From positions 1-17,884 of the forward strand of contig DAOVVQ010000043.1 in assembly GCA_030637065.1 (NCBI GenBank): a stretch of DNA of 17,884 nucleotides, read 5' to 3'. The translations under genes were made by a program, and so were the position numbers. The DNA comes from Planctomycetota bacterium (GTDB lineage Bacteria > Planctomycetota > Phycisphaerae > Sedimentisphaerales > Anaerohalosphaeraceae). Of this stretch, positions 1-6,762 are shown piece by piece. The notes under the pieces were generated by a model. That model had not been told where the DNA came from and did not search any database. It saw only the letters and a program-made list of their open reading frames with translations. Each line of letters starts with the position of its first letter. Position 1 is the stretch's first letter.

Positions 1-513
1 AAATGTGCAGTCGCAGTAATCCCTCAATGTCATCTCAAGACGTTTGCGGCAGACGATATCGTCGTCGACTATCAGGGCCTTGATCTTGCTGCTTGCAGAT
101 TCGTCCTGCGTGTCATTCGACTGGGCAGCGGACGAGAAATCTTGCCTTGAGACATGATCAACCGCAGCAGCGATCCAGTCCTTGACCTTCAGCACCATGT
201 CCGCGGCCTCAGGACCGGACAGATCCTCAAAACCAAATTCCGCCTCATGGCAGAGCACGTGTACATCCATCACGCCGCACATCCCCGCTTCACCCTTGAG
301 CGAATGGAGGATCCGGCGAATTATCCTGCCATTTTCCTCGGTGTTGCTGCCCTGTTCGAACGACAGCGCCGCGGATTCAAGCCCACTTAGCAGACTGCCC
401 ACCGAATCGATATAAGCCGGCCATAACTCCTCGATCATGCCTTCAAGATTTATTCCGCACGGATCCGGTAAAGGCCCATTGGTTCTTATCACGCTAAAAT
501 CGTTTTTGCTCAT
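1..513 (-). CDS. Hpt-response regulator receiver fusion protein (partial, runs off left edge)
   Basis: Reading the minus strand from an ATG at 513 gives 171 codons without a stop to the window edge, so the C-terminus is missing. Residues about 52-85 carry the histidine-phosphotransfer signature HSLKGE, with the phospho-accepting His at about residue 70. A linker of about 50 residues rich in Ser, Asp and Gln follows. From residue 144 a response-regulator receiver domain begins (IKALIVDDD), with the acidic cluster D150-D152 that would bind Mg2+. The phospho-accepting Asp lies beyond the edge. The order Hpt then REC suggests a phosphorelay intermediate taking phosphate from a hybrid kinase, probably cytoplasmic. 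A modest GAAGAG-type ribosome site lies just before the ATG. An output domain could follow the receiver and cannot be seen. The domain calls are firm; the pathway is unknown. Confidence 0.85.
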   Translation of the reverse strand, partial: MSKNDFSVIRTNGPLPDPCGINLEGMIEELWPAYIDSVGSLLSGLESAALSFEQGSNTEENGRIIRRILHSLKGEAGMCGVMDVHVLCHEAEFGFEDLSGPEAADMVLKVKDWIAAAVDHVSRQDFSSAAQSNDTQDESASSKIKALIVDDDIVCRKRLEMTLRDYCDCTF

Positions 514-963
514 CTCTTCACGCCTTCGTCAATCTCACAACAATTTGGTTTACTGTTTCCGGTGCAGGCATATCGCTATGGCCTGCCATCGGCCCTTACG
601 TTTACCAGACGGCCCATCGCCGCTGGATAGTATGATTTTCGGCAGATTTGCAAACGAATATAACCAAAATCCGCCAAGCCATGCACTTCTGATCAGGTGG
701 GAAAAAGCTCGAAACGGCCTCAAAAACAGCCCTTTTCGGTCGAACCTTAAGCCCACCAACGCACTGCCATGCTATGGATCAAGGAGGGCGCCGAGACGTC
801 AGGGCCAAATCCCGCCTGCCAATGCCTCCGGCTAAGCTATTATCTGACAGAAGGGATCTGCGCCCTGAAATGTGAAAAATAAAGGATCCGTGCCGTTGAA
901 ATGTGAAAAAAAGTGGCCCATCACCCCATTTACGGCGAAAATCGACGAAAACTTCCTGCTGGG
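514..963. other. gene-poor gap between the Hpt-REC gene and comM
   Basis: I see no convincing gene in these 450 bases. The open frames here lack ribosome sites and recognisable protein character. The stretch holds an imperfect long hairpin (GGTGGG at 696-701 pairing with CCCACC at 752-757, with an inner CGAAA/TTTCG stem) and a two-copy tandem repeat at 851-912, listed separately. The promoter of the leftward Hpt-REC gene must lie here, but no clear pair of boxes stands out. Confidence 0.5.
851..912. repeat. two-copy imperfect tandem repeat, about 30 bases each
   Basis: Copies at 851-880 and 881-912 share the pattern GGATC-G-GCC-TGAAATGTGAAAAA. The identical core is TGAAATGTGAAAAA. They sit just downstream of the comM stop. 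Multiple short repeats of this type are found at the ends of IS21-family elements, so this may be a leftover transposon end, but no transposase remains nearby. That origin is inference only. Confidence 0.6.
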
Positions 964-2493
964 CTAAAATTTCCTGTCGAGCTTGCGATAGCTGATGGCC
1001 TCGGCGATATATTCAGCCTTGATTGTCTCACAGCCGTCAAGGTCCGCGATCGTGCGCGCGACCTTGCATATCTTGTCATGGGCACGGGCGCTCAGGGCAA
1101 ACTCGACCATCGCCTGCTTGAGCAACTGCTCGGACGATTCGTCCAGACCGCAAAATTTCTCGACCTGCTTATGCGTCATTGTGGCATTTGTAGTGATCTT
1201 GCCGTTGCCGAACCGCTCAATCTGCATCCTGCGGGCCGAGACTACCTGCTGTCTTATCCGGGCGGATTCGGAATCGCCGGATTTGGCCCTCAGCTTGCGA
1301 AAACTCACGGCGGGTACGTCGATGTGAATGTCGATACGGTCGAGCAGCGGGCCGGATACCTTTGAAACGTATCGCTCGATCTGCTTCGGCGAGCACTTGC
1401 ACCGACGCTGGCCGGAGCCAAAATAACCGCACGGGCACGGATTCATCGCCGCAACCATCATGAACTGGGCTGGGAAGGTGACCGTACCCTTGGCTCGCGA
1501 GATGGTAACGCTGGACTCTTCGAGCGGCTGGCGGATCATCTCAAGGACATTCCGCGGAAACTCCGCAAACTCGTCGAGGAACAGGATGCCGTGATTGGCA
1601 AGGCTAAGCTCGCCGGGACGGGGATTACTGCCGCCCCCGATCAGGGCCGGACCGCTGGCGGTGTGGTGCGGGGTCCGTACCGGCCTGGTCGCGATAAGGG
1701 CATTTCCTTTTTTCAGCAACCCCACCGACGAATAGACGCGGGTCGTCTCAAGGGACTCTTCGAGCGTCAAGGGCGGCAGGATCGTGGCAATTCTCTGCGA
1801 GATCATCGTCTTGCCGGCACCGGGCGGACCGATCATCATCATATTGTGCGCACCAGCGGCGGCTATCGTCACAGCCCGCTTTACGGACTCCTGACCCTTA
1901 ACGTCGGAAAAATCCATCTCGTATTTGGCTGAGACATTGAATATCTTGTCGACATCGATACTGGTCGGCTCCAGCTCGAGGTCGCCCCGCAACAACCCCA
2001 CCGCCTGGGCAAGGGAAGCGACGCCAAAGACCTCAATATCGCTGACAACCGCCGCCTCATCCGTATTTTCCAGCGGAACGATGATCCTCGAAAAGCCGTT
2101 CTCCACAGCGGTCATAGCCATGCTCAACACGCCGTTTACCGGGCGGACGCGACCGTCGAGGGCAAGCTCGCCGACGATGACGTAACGTTTGAGCGCCTCG
2201 CTCGGGAAACCGCCCGTCCTGCACAGAGTACCAAGGGCGATGGGCAGGTCAAACGCGGGACCGGCCTTCTTAACGTCGGCTGGGGCGAGATTGACTAACG
2301 ACTGGGTGTCAGGGTACTTAAACCCGGAATTGACGATCGCGCTCCGCACCCGCTCGATGCTCTCCTTGACCGCCGTATCCGGCAGACCGACGATCAGCGG
2401 CTTATCCCAACCGCCGCGAGAAACATCAACCTCCACCTCGCAAATAATCCCCTCGATCCCCTCCAACGTAACACTATGCAACCTCGCTAACAT
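964..2493 (-). CDS. comM: YifB/ComM family Mg-chelatase-like AAA+ ATPase
   Basis: This 509-residue protein has the usual ComM length and order. An N-terminal Lon-protease-like ribosomal S5 fold domain covers about 1-165 (beginning LARLHSVTLEGIEG, with GLPDTAVKESIERVRSA). An AAA+ Mg-chelatase core covers about 190-390, with Walker A GPPGAGKT at 222-229 and Walker B ILFLDE at 303-308. A cysteine-bearing NPCPCG segment lies at 351-356, and the C-terminal Mg-chelatase helical domain covers about 410-509. In naturally competent bacteria ComM is a hexameric helicase that promotes branch migration during integration of incoming DNA, but the family is widespread in bacteria not known to be competent. 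The ATG at 2493 fits the conserved N-terminus. It stands alone on the minus strand and ends with TAG. No competence genes are visible nearby. Confidence 0.95.
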   Translation of the reverse strand: MLARLHSVTLEGIEGIICEVEVDVSRGGWDKPLIVGLPDTAVKESIERVRSAIVNSGFKYPDTQSLVNLAPADVKKAGPAFDLPIALGTLCRTGGFPSEALKRYVIVGELALDGRVRPVNGVLSMAMTAVENGFSRIIVPLENTDEAAVVSDIEVFGVASLAQAVGLLRGDLELEPTSIDVDKIFNVSAKYEMDFSDVKGQESVKRAVTIAAAGAHNMMMIGPPGAGKTMISQRIATILPPLTLEESLETTRVYSSVGLLKKGNALIATRPVRTPHHTASGPALIGGGSNPRPGELSLANHGILFLDEFAEFPRNVLEMIRQPLEESSVTISRAKGTVTFPAQFMMVAAMNPCPCGYFGSGQRRCKCSPKQIERYVSKVSGPLLDRIDIHIDVPAVSFRKLRAKSGDSESARIRQQVVSARRMQIERFGNGKITTNATMTHKQVEKFCGLDESSEQLLKQAMVEFALSARAHDKICKVARTIADLDGCETIKAEYIAEAISYRKLDRKF

Positions 2494-2644
2494 GCCAGCC
2501 TCCCTGTCCGTAAGTTAATCAGCATTTCACAAGCACTCTCGACTCTCCGTTTCAGATAAACCCGCATTCTAAAGGCGAGTTTCTGTCCCTGCAAGGTATT
2601 TTCCCAACACAACCACAAAAGAATCTCCTGAGCCAAACTCCTCG

Positions 2645-2734
2645 CCCATATCCTCAATAAATACTGTTATCAAGAGGAAAAACTCCCTTCCCATATCCTC
2701 AATAAATGCAGATATCCTGTGGAAAAGCCCCCTC
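2645..2734. repeat. 45-base tandem repeat, two copies
   Basis: Copies at 2645-2689 and 2690-2734 begin with an identical 18 bases, CCCATATCCTCAATAAAT, and then diverge. I count 36 of 45 positions identical. The period is a multiple of three and the minus strand reads through both copies without a stop (giving a repeated FIEDMG peptide), but there is no plausible start codon ahead of it, so coding is doubtful. It lies about 150 bases upstream of comM. Confidence 0.75.
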
Positions 2735-2845
2735 CCTCTACCTTTGTTTTTCGGCTGAAAATGGCGATTTGGGGCGATTTTGGCTTTGAAATGGCCTTGG
2801 TGTGAAAAAATTTTGAGTTTTTTTGAAAAAACTCCAGAAAAACCC

Positions 2846-2873
2846 TTGCAAAATCCGATGTATGCAGTATAAT
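2846..2873 (+). promoter_or_regulatory. sigma-70-type promoter of a candidate small RNA
   Basis: TTGCAA at 2846-2851, a 16-base spacer and a perfect TATAAT at 2868-2873 form a good housekeeping promoter. An A/T-rich tract lies just upstream (about 2807-2845). Transcription would start near 2880. No protein gene follows, only a structured region and an intrinsic terminator. Confidence 0.7.
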
Positions 2874-2879
2874 CTATGT

Positions 2880-3005
2880 TGAAGTAAGTGCTCTTTTTCT
2901 TCTAATAACCTTTTGCAGGACCTGAGGCGATATCATAACCTATGATATTTTAAGTATTCAATATTGTCTCAGCAAGGCCGGTATTACGCGATGCTGGCCT
3001 TTTTT
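2880..3005 (+). ncRNA. candidate structured small RNA, about 126 nt
   Basis: The stretch lies between a clear promoter and a clear intrinsic terminator and encodes no credible protein. After a pyrimidine-rich 5' segment it can form a hairpin, ATATCAT (2930-2936) with ATGATAT (2942-2948) around the loop AACCT, enclosed by CTGAG (2922-2926) pairing with CTCAG (2968-2972). The terminator stem follows directly. I do not recognise it as 4.5S, 6S, tmRNA or RNase P RNA. It could be a trans-acting regulatory RNA. A leader whose gene is lost is possible, as no reading frame with a ribosome site follows. Start and end are predicted from sequence only. Confidence 0.5.
2974..3005 (+). terminator. intrinsic terminator of the candidate small RNA
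   Basis: AAGGCCGG (2974-2981) pairs with CTGGCCTT (2994-3001), including one G-U pair, around a 12-base loop. A run of six T ends at 3005. The T run makes plus-strand termination the natural reading. Confidence 0.8.
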
Positions 3006-3192
3006 GCGTTTACAGCCTGCTGTTGAGGTTTTTGGACTAAAAATGCCGGTCACGAGCCAGCTGGGGCGTGGTTGTTTATTGTACTATGATACACATTGGG
3101 CTTTATTCTCGTGCCTGATGCAGATAGCATTGCATATTGAGCGGATTTTATCTAACCCTTTCAGGGTATCTTGGAAGGCGGGATGTTGCTAT

Positions 3193-3245
3193 CCCAGGGT
3201 GGCGCTTCGCTGACCCTGGGCTGAACTTAACAGCCCCTTCGGGGC
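3193..3245. repeat. double-hairpin intergenic repeat
   Basis: CCCAGGGT (3193-3200) pairs perfectly with ACCCTGGG (3213-3220), with a small inner GCG/CGC stem. Thirteen bases later GCCCC-TTC-GGGGC (3233-3245) forms a second tight hairpin. Pairs of this kind, with a nearly identical GGCGCTTCGCT loop, recur between genes in planctomycete genomes as far as I recall. Neither hairpin is followed by a T run, so it is not an ordinary terminator. Confidence 0.55.
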
Positions 3246-3324
3246 AGAATTAGGTACAAACCGATAACCACATTTGCCGCCGTCCTCCCCTTGGCACCCC
3301 CCGCAACGAATCTTTTCGGCTAGC

Positions 3325-3528
3325 CTACCGTCTTGCCCTGGTCTCCAGTGCCGCCAGGAGTATGTGCCTTAGTTTGTCGAGGCTGAGGTTATCGAGATAT
3401 GATTCGGTAAAATCGAGTTTGGTCCCGCCGTGAAAATTTAAGAGGTGTCTTTTGACCTGCGATTTGCTCAGGGTCCCAACCGATAAAGCTATCTTTTCAA
3501 ACGATTTTGTAAGCAACGTCTGTGTCAT
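3325..3528 (-). CDS. small hypothetical protein, 67 residues
   Basis: I do not recognise this protein. It is predicted to be mostly helical, with a Leu-rich C-terminal half (SLDKLRHILLAALETRARR) and a Lys/Arg-rich middle (SKSQVKRHLL). It has no signal peptide, membrane segment or cysteine. A GGAGG sits directly against the ATG at 3528, which is too close to serve it. The same GGAGG is 12 bases before an in-frame TTG four codons later, so the true start may be that TTG (3516). It is divergent from queA, with 231 bases between them that contain no other gene. It is supported only by the ribosome-site-like sequence, its amino-acid composition and its position, so it could be spurious. Confidence 0.5.
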   Translation of the reverse strand: MTQTLLTKSFEKIALSVGTLSKSQVKRHLLNFHGGTKLDFTESYLDNLSLDKLRHILLAALETRARR

Positions 3529-3724
3529 CCTCCAACACGAATAATGTCAATTTTATGACCAGTTCCTTGTATCGGACACCGCTGGCAATTAGTTAACTTT
3601 AAGTTGATCTCAACAGCAAAATTGGCAATTTAATAGAAATCAGTAGTTAATTTCACCTAATTATTTAGGGGAAAACCCGTAGTTCGTTTCGACAAATAAT
3701 CCAGGCTGGACGGTGCGATTTGGA

Positions 3725-3753
3725 TTTACAATTGGCGCCCTTTTTGATACCCT
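3725..3753 (+). promoter_or_regulatory. possible queA promoter close to the start codon
   Basis: TTTACA (3725-3730), a 17-base spacer and a weak TACCCT (3748-3753) end only six bases before the queA ATG. There is no ribosome site before that ATG. If this is the promoter, the message would be leaderless or nearly so. The -10 match is poor, so confidence is low. Confidence 0.3.
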
Positions 3754-3759
3754 TGGGCC

Positions 3760-4809
3760 ATGAAGACCGAGGACCTCAATTACGATTTGCCTGCCGAGCT
3801 GATCGCGCAAGAGCCGGCCCCTTCCCGGAGCGGGTCCCGGCTGCTGGTAATGGACCGCCCCAGCGGCGACCTCAGCGACAGGAGCTTTGCCGATATCGCC
3901 GAATATTTCCGCCCCGGCGATTGCCTGGTGCTAAATAACACCAAGGTGGTCCCAGCTAAATTCTTCGCCCGCAGGGAGACCGGGGCCCGGCTGGAAGGGC
4001 TCTTTCTGGAGGAAACAAGCCCCGGATGCTGGCAAGTCATGCTCAAAAACGCCCGCCGGATCAAGGAAGGCCAAACCATAATCCTCTGCGACCGCCACGG
4101 CAAAGACCGCATCGAGGCAAAGGCCGCCAGGATAATCGGACCGGGTCGCTGGCTGCTGCAAATCGACACATCCGAGACGAGCGAGCAGATCCTTGCTGAG
4201 ATCGGTTTTGCGCCGCTGCCGCCTTATATCAAGCGTCAGGACCAGAGAGGCCTTACCCAAGCGGACCTTGATCGCTATCAGACCGTTTACGCCCGGCAAA
4301 GCGGTGCGGTCGCGGCGCCGACAGCTGGGCTGCACTTTACCGGCGAACTGCTGACAGATTTGCAGGCAAGCGACGTGGATCTGGCATGGGTAACTCTGCA
4401 TGTCGGGGCGGGGACATTCAGGCCCGTAACCGCCGAAAACCTGGGCGACCATCAGATGGAGGCCGAGCGATTCAGCCTCTCAGCCAAAGATGCCGACATC
4501 ATCAATAATTGCAAAGACGCCGGCTCAAGGATAATCGCCGTAGGTTCCACCTCGGTGCGAACACTGGAATCGGTCGCAAACGCCGGCAGAGTAGAGCCAA
4601 CCGAAGGAGCGACGAACCTTTTCATTCAGCCGGGATATAAATTCGGGATCGTCGACGCGATGGTAACAAACTTTCACCTGCCAAAATCAACCCTGCTGGC
4701 CCTGGTAGCCGCCCTCGCCGGGCTCGATAATACCCTGGCCGCCTACCGACACGCAGTAGAGCAGCGGTACAGATTCTACTCCTACGGCGACGCAATGCTG
4801 ATCATTTAA
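3760..4809 (+). CDS. queA: S-adenosylmethionine:tRNA ribosyltransferase-isomerase
   Basis: QueA transfers and isomerises the ribosyl group of S-adenosylmethionine onto 7-aminomethyl-7-deazaguanine at the wobble base of tRNA, giving epoxyqueuosine. It is the next-to-last step of queuosine synthesis in the cytoplasm. The 349-residue length is typical. Diagnostic segments in order are YDLPAELIAQEP (8-19), NNTKVVPAK (59-67), PTAGLHFT (187-194), HVGAGTF (214-220), HQMEAERF (231-238), GSTSVRTLE (262-270) and TNFHLPKSTL (303-312). All expected motifs are intact. The ATG at 3760 begins exactly where the family's N-terminus does, although no Shine-Dalgarno site precedes it. The other queuosine genes (tgt, queC, queD, queE) are not in the window. 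A secreted thioredoxin-like gene follows after about 60 bases on the same strand. Confidence 0.97.
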   Translation: MKTEDLNYDLPAELIAQEPAPSRSGSRLLVMDRPSGDLSDRSFADIAEYFRPGDCLVLNNTKVVPAKFFARRETGARLEGLFLEETSPGCWQVMLKNARRIKEGQTIILCDRHGKDRIEAKAARIIGPGRWLLQIDTSETSEQILAEIGFAPLPPYIKRQDQRGLTQADLDRYQTVYARQSGAVAAPTAGLHFTGELLTDLQASDVDLAWVTLHVGAGTFRPVTAENLGDHQMEAERFSLSAKDADIINNCKDAGSRIIAVGSTSVRTLESVANAGRVEPTEGATNLFIQPGYKFGIVDAMVTNFHLPKSTLLALVAALAGLDNTLAAYRHAVEQRYRFYSYGDAMLII

Positions 4810-4871
4810 TATGTCTTGCCAGTGAAACCCGGAGAGATTTGAGATGTTTGCAATCGGACCAGGATTCCGGT

Positions 4872-6680
4872 ATGATAGGAGCGTGGAAAGGGATAAGAGT
4901 GCTTAGCAAAGTATTAAATAAGAAGCACCAAATTATATGTGCTCTGTTCTTGCAGATTCTGGTTCTGTTGGCTGGGACTGCTCCGGCTGTATCGGCCTAC
5001 AATAACGTTACTGTTGACCTGAAGGTCGCCGATTCTGACGGCAAGTCTGTTCCGGAATTTGAAGCGGCCCTTTTTACGCATAAATCGGGCAAGTCTTCGT
5101 GGAGGCAGGGAAGCAATGGCGCTGTATCGTTTCGCCCGAATGAACCGCCGTATGATTTCATAGAGACCGACCAGGTGACCCACGTCATTGTTAGGGCGTG
5201 TGGTTATGCCCCACATATACTTAAACTTGATCGTCCGGAAGGAAATATCCGAGAAGAAATCAGGCTAAAAAAAGGGCTTGGTATTCATCTCGTTTTAGAG
5301 ACCGCGGACACAAGAGCCATCCCGGAATCGCTGATCCCAACGGTTGTATTCCGAGAGTACGAAAGCCGAGCCTGGTTAGGCAAACAAACTTACAATGGCG
5401 AATACCGTCATCGTATCGATTTCAACTTGACGGCTATAACGAAAAAAGGGCCCGGACACTTCGTATTTAACGTTTCTGAACAATCCCCCGACATCTTCAT
5501 ACTGATTGAACATCCTGGTTTCCTTCGTGCCTTTCGGGCGGGGCCGTTTAGCGAGGAAGATTTGAAACGAGGCCAACTCAAGATCGAACTGCCAGAGCCG
5601 ACAACTCTTGAGGTTGTGTTTGGTCTTGCCGAGGATATCGCCGCGGAATTGCCGTATGGAGCCTGTAAAATCACCGTTGGCCAACAAGTTCCTGAAACAG
5701 ATAATACATTTCGGCCCGTCACCATTATACGAACGGACACACCTTATCTTCACATGGCACCGGAATATCTCGCTCCAGGTCAGTACATGGTTAGGTGTGA
5801 GACCGGACCTGGTGAGAAGTCGGCTCCATGGGTTCAAGGCCAAATTCATCCAGCCTACTTCCATGACTATAAGAAGATATCATTGAGCCCTGGCCAGACC
5901 GAAAAGATGGTCTTCGAGTATATCCCCTATGACGAAAATGCGTACAAGGGTGATTATGATGCTACCGTCATAATGTCATGGGCCAATGACAAGTCTGTGG
6001 CCGGTCTGCCATACACCCTATATTATGCGGATCGGCATTTTCTCCTGGCACTCATTCAAGAGGGGGCTATCCCCGATAACGGGCGGATAGAACTGACCGG
6101 CCTTCGGGGGGGAGCAGAGGCGCCACATTTTTTGCTGCAAATTGAAAAAGGCAGACTTGGCCACTATTTCATTCAGTTGCTCGGTGGCGAGAAAACCAGG
6201 CGCCTTGAGTACAAACTCGCACCTTCAGAGGGGTCCATGGCACCGAACATAACATTATTAGATGTTTTTACCGGAGAGAATGTTCAACTGGAGGATTACA
6301 GAGGGCAGATAATCTTCATCGAGTTCTGGGCCACTTGGTGTGGGCCCTGCATGAGACCTTTGGAAGATCTTTGCAAATTACAACGCACCAGGAATAATGC
6401 CTGGGACGGAAAGGTTGCCTTGTTTGCCGTGAGCATAGATGACAGGAAAGATACATTGGTCAATTTCGTACAGAACCAGGGCTTGCAGACTGTGCGTCAT
6501 TTATGGTGCCATGAAGGCGAACCAGGGCACAAATCCAAACCGGCGACTGCATATGGCATTTCTTCAACACCCAGTGCTTTGCTTATCGATCGGAGTGGTT
6601 CGATCATTTGGAGAGGCCATCCGGAATCAGTAGACATTGAAGCAAAGATCGCCGAGCTTTTGAACGACGGCAAGAAGTGA
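4872..6680 (+). CDS. secreted protein with C-terminal TlpA-like thioredoxin domain
   Basis: From the ATG at 4872 this is 602 residues. A Lys-rich start is followed by a hydrophobic core (about 20-38) ending in TAPAVSA, a likely signal peptidase I site, so the protein is probably periplasmic. Residues about 45-450 are beta-rich and resemble carboxypeptidase-regulatory or Ig-like domains, but I recognise no single family there. Residues about 456-600 form a TlpA/redoxin thioredoxin fold with active site WCGPC (cysteines near 490 and 493) and a cis-Pro region STPSALLIDRSG. It is likely a thiol-disulfide reductase or oxidase of secreted proteins. Start choice is open. A TTG at 4839 makes the signal peptide too long. 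The ATG at 4872 has AGGA seven bases upstream. A GTG at 4899 has GGAAAGGG six bases upstream and gives the tidiest signal peptide. It converges with the next gene. Confidence 0.85.
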   Translation: MIGAWKGIRVLSKVLNKKHQIICALFLQILVLLAGTAPAVSAYNNVTVDLKVADSDGKSVPEFEAALFTHKSGKSSWRQGSNGAVSFRPNEPPYDFIETDQVTHVIVRACGYAPHILKLDRPEGNIREEIRLKKGLGIHLVLETADTRAIPESLIPTVVFREYESRAWLGKQTYNGEYRHRIDFNLTAITKKGPGHFVFNVSEQSPDIFILIEHPGFLRAFRAGPFSEEDLKRGQLKIELPEPTTLEVVFGLAEDIAAELPYGACKITVGQQVPETDNTFRPVTIIRTDTPYLHMAPEYLAPGQYMVRCETGPGEKSAPWVQGQIHPAYFHDYKKISLSPGQTEKMVFEYIPYDENAYKGDYDATVIMSWANDKSVAGLPYTLYYADRHFLLALIQEGAIPDNGRIELTGLRGGAEAPHFLLQIEKGRLGHYFIQLLGGEKTRRLEYKLAPSEGSMAPNITLLDVFTGENVQLEDYRGQIIFIEFWATWCGPCMRPLEDLCKLQRTRNNAWDGKVALFAVSIDDRKDTLVNFVQNQGLQTVRHLWCHEGEPGHKSKPATAYGISSTPSALLIDRSGSIIWRGHPESVDIEAKIAELLNDGKK

Positions 6681-6762
6681 AATCTCCCATTGTATTGGCT
6701 AACATTGGAAGATTACAATCCCGTCGCTATGGACACGATATTTCCCGGTATTGAATTCCGGC

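Noticed and set aside
696..757. Imperfect long hairpin that could be a structured RNA
   Set aside because: The pairing is weak and broken, and no promoter or terminator accompanies it; mentioned only in the gap description.
437..835. Open frame of 132 codons on the plus strand
   Set aside because: It overlaps the start of the Hpt-REC gene on the other strand, has no ribosome site and looks like random composition.
2600..2900. Minus-strand frame open across the 45-base repeat (with FIEDMG repeated)
   Set aside because: No ATG, GTG or TTG start exists before the repeat; the only ATG gives 42 residues with a GAGG too close to it. Treated as repeat DNA.
3004..3213. 69-codon plus-strand frame
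   Set aside because: It begins inside the T tail of the terminator and ends in the double-hairpin repeat; no ribosome site.
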